Shown here piece by piece: positions 59,777 through 64,000 of a stretch of 64,000 bases of DNA. Source of the stretch: Polyangiaceae bacterium (lineage in GTDB: Bacteria > Myxococcota_A > Polyangia > Polyangiales > Polyangiaceae). Within the stretch, counting starts at the first letter, position 1; each line of letters opens with the position of its first letter. The stretch spans positions 464,858-528,857 of the forward strand of contig JAHBVX010000005.1 in the NCBI GenBank assembly GCA_019637295.1. Reading direction: 5' to 3'. Under the pieces are notes generated by a model. That model worked only from the letters and a program-made list of their open reading frames with translations. It had not been told where the DNA came from and did no database searches. A program made the translations under genes and the position numbers.

Positions 59777-59919
59777 GGCCGCCAGGATCGCACCGGCGAG
59801 CCACGACGTCGAGTGGGCCGCGTCGCCGGGACAGCCCGCACACGCCTGTTGACGCGGCGCTCCACAAGAGCGAGACCTACGGGCAGTTGCGACTCGTCGC
59901 CCTTGTCAGGAGCTTCACC

Positions 59920-60699
59920 ATGTCCCCCACCCGTTGGTTCGCCTCGCTCTCGAGTCTCTCCGTCTTGCTGCTCGCCTCCCCGGTCCTCGCGGAGGAAGAA
60001 GAGGCGGAAGAGGCAGAGGCCAGCGCCTCGGCGGGTGGCAGCGCGCAGCTGGACGCGGCGCCCGCCGGCGTGCTCGCGGGCTTCGGCCGCGCGGGCGTGT
60101 TCGTGCTGGGCGCCGAGCGCCTGTTCGGCTTCTCCCAGAGCAACACCACGGTGAAGATCGACGACCCGGCCGTGTCGAGCGAGACCAAGATCAGCAACAC
60201 CTCGCTCTTCTTCCTGGCCAGCAACCCGCGCAGGCCCTTCATCGCGCCGCGCATCGGCTTCGACTACTTCGTCGCGAACAACATCAGCGTGGGCGGCTCC
60301 GTCGGCTACACCAGCGACTCGGACGAGGGCAAGGTCAACGGCCAAAACAACGACGCCTTGAAGGAGAAGAACACCGCGTTCCTGTTCGCGCCCCGGGCGG
60401 GCTACGCGCTGATGTTCAGCGAGACCTTCGGCCTCTGGCCGCGGCTCGGCGTCAGCTACGTCTCCCTCAAGCGCGAGACGGGCAACGACAACGAGACCTC
60501 GGCGTCCATGCTCGCGGTCTCGCTCGAGGGCAACCTCGTGATCACGCCGGTGCCGCACGCGGGCTTCATGATCGGTCCGATGGTGGACTTCCCGCTCACG
60601 GGCAGCGGCGAGCAGAAGGCGGGGCCGCAGACCACCGAGCTCGACACCGTGAAGACCACGACCTTCGGCCTGCAGGCGGGCCTGTTCATCTGGCTCTGA
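59920..60699 (+). CDS. outer-membrane beta-barrel-like protein
   Basis: 259 residues from ATG 59920, with CAGGAGC before it. Signal peptide ending SPVLAEE, a short acidic segment (EEEEAEEAEASAS), then alternating hydrophobic/polar strands with Gly/Asn turns (IGFDYFVANNISVGGSVGYTS; PRAGYALMFSETFGLWPRLGVSYVSLKR) ending LQAGLFIWL, a terminal aromatic strand. This fits an 8- to 12-strand outer-membrane barrel. It lies between two minus-strand sugar genes and its end is only 6 bases from the aminotransferase stop. Confidence 0.82.
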   Translation: MSPTRWFASLSSLSVLLLASPVLAEEEEAEEAEASASAGGSAQLDAAPAGVLAGFGRAGVFVLGAERLFGFSQSNTTVKIDDPAVSSETKISNTSLFFLASNPRRPFIAPRIGFDYFVANNISVGGSVGYTSDSDEGKVNGQNNDALKEKNTAFLFAPRAGYALMFSETFGLWPRLGVSYVSLKRETGNDNETSASMLAVSLEGNLVITPVPHAGFMIGPMVDFPLTGSGEQKAGPQTTELDTVKTTTFGLQAGLFIWL

Positions 60700-60705
60700 C
60701 CCGGC

Positions 60706-61815
60706 TCAGCGCGAGCGGAAGAACTCGAGCACCGCGTCGAGCACCCGGCCACGCTCGGAGGCGGTCAAGGCCGGGTGCACCGGCAGGCTGAGGGCCTCCC
60801 CAGCGGCGCGCTCGGCGTTCGGGAACTCCCCCGCGCGGTGACCGAGCGCGGCGAACAGCGGCTGCAGCGGCAGCGGCGTCGGGTAGTACACCGCGGTCTC
60901 CACGCCGCGCTCGCTCAAGTGCCGCGCCAGCGCGTCGCGTCGCCCGTCGAGCACCCGCAGCGTGAAGCAGCCGAAGACGTGGCCCTCGGACGGCGGGGGC
61001 ACGACCAGCCCCCCCAGCCCCGCGAGCGCCTGGGCATACTCGCGGGCGCTCTGCCGTCGCGCCGCGATGAAGCCGTCCACGTGCTCGAGCGCCACGTCGA
61101 GCAGCGCCGCCTGCAGCGCGTCGAGCCGGTAGTTGCCGCCGGCGGCCTCGTAGCGCTCCGGCCCCGTCCTGCCGTGCTGCCGCAGCGCGCGCACGCGGGT
61201 CGCGGTGGACAGGCTCGCGGTGGTCACCAGGCCGCCGTCGCCGAACCCACCGAGCACCTTGGCGGGGAAGAAGCTGAACGCGCCCGCCGCGCCCAGGGTG
61301 CCCACGGCCCGGGCGCCCAGCGTCGCGCCGAAGGCTTGCGCGCAGTCCTCGACTACCACGGCGCCGGCGCGCTCGGCCGCGTCGAGCAACGCCTGAAGGG
61401 CGCAGGGCTCACCGAACAAGTGGACGGGGAGCAGCGCGCGGGTCCTGGGGGTGAGCGCGGCGAGCGCCGCCGCGGCGTCGAGGTTGAAGCCGTCCGGCGG
61501 CAGGTCGACGAACACCGGCCGGGCTCCCACCCGCAGGATGGACTCGGCCGTCGCCACGAACGAGTACGCGCTGGTGAGCACCTCGTGCCCGGCGCCCACG
61601 TCGAGCGCGCTCAAGGCCACGACCAGCGCGTCGCTGCCGCTCGAGACGCCGAGCGCGTGGGGCACGCTCAGTCGCGCGGCTACGCGCTGCTCGAAGCGCG
61701 CGACCTCGGGCCCGCCGACGAAGCGCCCGTCGGCCAGCACCCGCTCGAAGGCGGCGCGCAGCGCGGGCGCGAGCGCCGCGAGCTGCCGCGGCAGATCGAG
61801 CATCGTGACGCGCAT
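60706..61815 (-). CDS. DegT/DnrJ/EryC1/StrS sugar aminotransferase
   Basis: 369 residues, PLP enzyme of the sugar aminotransferase family: GVSSGSDALVVAL, SYSF-like SAYSFVATAESILRVG, Asp157 in VVVEDCAQAFGA, and the Schiff-base Lys186 in SFFPAKVLGGFGDGG. It probably aminates a UDP- or dTDP-keto-sugar (WbpE/WlbC type) for O-antigen or capsule. It begins 4 bases after the Sel1-repeat gene stop, so they share a transcript. Confidence 0.93.
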   Translation of the reverse strand: MRVTMLDLPRQLAALAPALRAAFERVLADGRFVGGPEVARFEQRVAARLSVPHALGVSSGSDALVVALSALDVGAGHEVLTSAYSFVATAESILRVGARPVFVDLPPDGFNLDAAAALAALTPRTRALLPVHLFGEPCALQALLDAAERAGAVVVEDCAQAFGATLGARAVGTLGAAGAFSFFPAKVLGGFGDGGLVTTASLSTATRVRALRQHGRTGPERYEAAGGNYRLDALQAALLDVALEHVDGFIAARRQSAREYAQALAGLGGLVVPPPSEGHVFGCFTLRVLDGRRDALARHLSERGVETAVYYPTPLPLQPLFAALGHRAGEFPNAERAAGEALSLPVHPALTASERGRVLDAVLEFFRSR

Positions 61816-61819
61816 GCGC

Positions 61820-63646
61820 TCACTTCTTGGCGGCCAGGCGCTTCTGCAGCTCGCAGGCCCAGTAGTCCTTCATCTTGCAGCCGGCGCCCAGGTACATCTC
61901 GCCGCTCGAGCGCTTGCCGAGGGCCAGGTGCGACACCGCGAGGAAGGTGCACGCGCGCGGCACGTCCTGCTCGCACTGTGGGTGCATGATGGGCTGCACG
62001 CGCTCGAGCGCGTCCCGCGCGAGCCCTTCGCTCGCGCCATAGCTGAGGTTGAGCACCGCGCAGGAGAGCGCGGAGAAGCTCGGGCCGGGGCTCTTGCAGG
62101 AGCGCTCGAAATACTGGCGCGCCACCGCGTCGTCGCGCTTCACGCCGAAGCCCGCCTGGTGCGCGATGCCGATGCGCAGGCAGTCCGCCGGGTCCATGCG
62201 GCAGGCCCGCTCGAACAGCGCCACCGCTTGGGCCGGGTCCTGCTTCACCACCACGCCGAACTCGTACTTGAGCCCCAGGTTGCCGCACGCGGTGCTCACG
62301 CCGCCGTCGCAGGCGCGCTTGGTGAAGCCGATGCCCTTGAGCTCGTCTTTCGGGATGTCCGCCGCGGCGCCCGCGTAGAGCAGCCCCACGTTGGTGCACG
62401 CGGACTCGTCGCCGCCGTTGCACGCCTGGGTGTAGAGCCTGAGCGCGCGGCGCGTGTCTCTCGGCACGCCGGGACTCAGGTGCAGGAGCTCTCCCGCGAT
62501 GCGACAACCAAAGGCGACGCCTTCGTCGCAGCCCTTCAGGGCCAGGGTCAGCGCCTCCGCGGGCCGCGCGTCGTAGCGGGCGAGGGCGGCGTTGACGCAG
62601 CCGTACGGGCTGCCCATCTCGCACGCCTTCAGGTACAGAGCGTCCGCGCGCGACGGGTCTCGGGTCACGCCGCGCCCCTGATGCAGCAAGATCGCGAAGC
62701 GGTTGCAGCTCTCGGGGTGTCCCGCGCTGCACTGTTTGTCACAGTCGGCGGCGTCCGTCGGGGCGCACAGCTTCGCGGTCACGTTCTCGGGGCTGGCGCA
62801 CTTGCCCTCGGACATCACCAGCGGCGGCGGACACTCGGTCGCGGCCGCCGACCTCGCCGCACGCTCGGCCTCGCCGGCTGGCTTGACGCCGCGAGAGATG
62901 GGCTCGAGCTCGATGCGCACCAGCGCGCGGCACTGATCCGGCGGCACGTTCGCCTCGGAGCTCGCGATCTTGCAGGCGTCGAGGCTGCCGTCTTTGTTGT
63001 GCACCTCGCGGGAGCTGCCCTTGGCGTAGGACGCCCCCGCGCCGAGCACCTCCGCGGCGGCCCGCGCCGAGTTCTTCTGGCCGGTCTCGAGCACGAACGC
63101 GCCGATGGTGGCGCCCCGCACGTAGTGCGTCGCGCCCTTGCAGTCGCCGGCCAGATCCTCCGGTGTCACCACGTTCCAGGTCGTGGTCAGCTTGCCGATC
63201 AGGGCCATGGCCACGTCGAGGGTGCGGCTGCGGCCGAGCTCCGCGCCGAGCTTCGCGAGCAGCACCGGCCCGCCCAAGGGCAGGTTGGCGCGCACCTCGT
63301 CCGACGACTCGAGCCGCACCATCTGATATTTGGTGGTGACGCCGATGAAGCCGTAGCTGCCGTCGACCCGGCAGTGCTTGAGCAGGCGCAGGGCCTTGGA
63401 GTCGAAGGCCACCACCGCCACCCCCTGCTTCATGGCCGCCTCGAGATCCAGCCGATCGTCGCTCTGCCAGTCGACGATCAGCGGCGCCGTCGGACCATCC
63501 ACCACCAGGACGCTCGCCCGACCGGTCTCCTTGGCGACGTTGGGATCGCCTTCGGCGCCCACCCCGCCGAGCTCCGGAGGCTTGGGCGTGCAGGTGGCGA
63601 GCAGCGAGAGGAGCGGACAGGCGAGCGCAGCAACGAGCGGTCTCAT
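61820..63646 (-). CDS. Sel1-repeat lipoprotein
   Basis: 608 residues. Signal peptide ending LLATC, a lipobox. Residues about 20-250 form a beta-rich domain of unknown type. From about 280 there are about seven Sel1-like repeats (GVTRDPSRADALYLKACEMGSPYGCVNAALAR; GVVVKQDPAQAVALFERACRM), many carrying paired Cys at fixed positions (KACExGxxxGC), as in the beta-lactamase-inhibitor-like HcpA-type Cys-rich Sel1 proteins. It is probably a periplasmic or surface scaffold. It precedes the aminotransferase gene. Confidence 0.88.
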   Translation of the reverse strand: MRPLVAALACPLLSLLATCTPKPPELGGVGAEGDPNVAKETGRASVLVVDGPTAPLIVDWQSDDRLDLEAAMKQGVAVVAFDSKALRLLKHCRVDGSYGFIGVTTKYQMVRLESSDEVRANLPLGGPVLLAKLGAELGRSRTLDVAMALIGKLTTTWNVVTPEDLAGDCKGATHYVRGATIGAFVLETGQKNSARAAAEVLGAGASYAKGSSREVHNKDGSLDACKIASSEANVPPDQCRALVRIELEPISRGVKPAGEAERAARSAAATECPPPLVMSEGKCASPENVTAKLCAPTDAADCDKQCSAGHPESCNRFAILLHQGRGVTRDPSRADALYLKACEMGSPYGCVNAALARYDARPAEALTLALKGCDEGVAFGCRIAGELLHLSPGVPRDTRRALRLYTQACNGGDESACTNVGLLYAGAAADIPKDELKGIGFTKRACDGGVSTACGNLGLKYEFGVVVKQDPAQAVALFERACRMDPADCLRIGIAHQAGFGVKRDDAVARQYFERSCKSPGPSFSALSCAVLNLSYGASEGLARDALERVQPIMHPQCEQDVPRACTFLAVSHLALGKRSSGEMYLGAGCKMKDYWACELQKRLAAKK

Positions 63647-64000
63647 GGGATGACGCAGAGGCTACGCTCGAGCCCCCCCGCCGTCGAGCCACACCCCCCC
63701 GCGCCCGCGAGCGCCCCTGCAAACGCCCGCGCGCCTGCTCGCGCTCACGCTCGCGCGCTCGCGCGGGGGCGTGGGCGTGGGCGGATGGCGTTCGCGGGGG
63801 CGTGGAGCGTTGGCGGGGGCGTGTCGCGTGGGCGTGAGCGTGGAGCGGGGAGCGGGGGCGGGGGCGGGCGCGGGGGCGGGCGCGGGGGCGTGTTGCGGGG
63901 GCGGGGGCGTTCGCGGGGACGTAACCGCGGGGGCGTTCGCGGGGACGTAACCGCGGGGGCGTTCGCGGGGACGTAACCGCGGGGGCGGGGGCTGTGCTGC
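63647..64000 (+). repeat. G-rich, strand-biased intergenic region with tandem repeats
   Basis: 354 bases with no gene seen. From about 63760 the plus strand is made of GGGGCG, GGGCGTG and GCGGGGGCG words with few C runs. At 63903-63980 there are three perfect copies of a 26-base unit beginning GGGGGCGTTCGCGGGGACGT and ending AACCGC. Runs of four to five G at short intervals could form G-quadruplexes. The region continues past the window edge. Confidence 0.88.

Overview
The window reads as ordinary chromosome from a large-genome, very GC-rich member of the Myxococcota, most likely a Polyangiales/Sorangium-type myxobacterium. The inference rests on base composition, GTG/TTG starts, Ser/Thr kinases fused to a zinc ribbon or GYF-like module, and the many lipoproteins with a short Gly/Ser/Thr-rich spacer followed by Cys-rich modules. 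No phage, IS element, CRISPR array, tRNA or rRNA was seen. About 60 genes fill nearly all of it, with frequent 4-base ATGA/GTGA/TTGA overlaps and convergent gene ends only a few bases apart.

Layout. 1-7.2 kb: TPR protein (cut by the left edge), Ser/Thr kinase, Cys-rich lipoprotein, TPR membrane protein, small envelope protein, DUF4190-thioredoxin chimera. 7.3-14.9 kb: the most interesting block. A pseudokinase-GYF membrane protein, a SctJ/FliF-like ring lipoprotein, two MlaF-type ATPases, two MlaE-type permeases and one MCE protein form an MCE lipid-transport locus, interrupted by one opposite-strand lipoprotein. 14.9-23.5 kb: lipoproteins, pyrF, rlmB, cysteine desulfurase coupled to a REC-histidine kinase, and a parvulin-response regulator-lnt operon. 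23.6-37.5 kb: yprB/mrfB-like exonuclease, leuS, lptE-like gene with an embedded parS-like site, coaE, folD, lspA-lgt, mrfA-like helicase, PhoD-like phosphatase. 37.6-46.8 kb: large surface lipoproteins (IPT/TIG, IgGFc-binding-like), a zinc metalloprotease, a HEAT-like protein, cyaY. 46.8-58.3 kb: ileS with an inserted domain, a Cys-rich lipoprotein, thiE/thiG with an MFS transporter, VanZ-like protein, CheR, CheW, LpxL-like acyltransferase. 58.4-64 kb: a third (orphan) MlaF-type ATPase, WbpD-like acetyltransferase, DegT/WbpE-like aminotransferase, an outer-membrane protein, a Sel1-repeat lipoprotein, and G-rich tandem repeats.

How the genes fit together. The common theme is the cell envelope: the three lipoprotein-processing enzymes (Lgt, LspA, Lnt), at least a dozen predicted lipoproteins, LptE, an LpxL-like acyltransferase, nucleotide-sugar enzymes and the MCE transporter. 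In the MCE locus the two ATPases carry complementary defects: one lacks the switch histidine, the other has a damaged signature motif. A heterodimer would therefore hold one good and one dead ATP site. The first ATPase is translationally coupled to the SctJ/FliF-like ring protein although no other type III secretion or flagellar gene is present. This combination is my leading candidate for a new system. A second reading of the window is that both partners of the MrfAB mitomycin-repair pathway are present, 4.6 kb apart.
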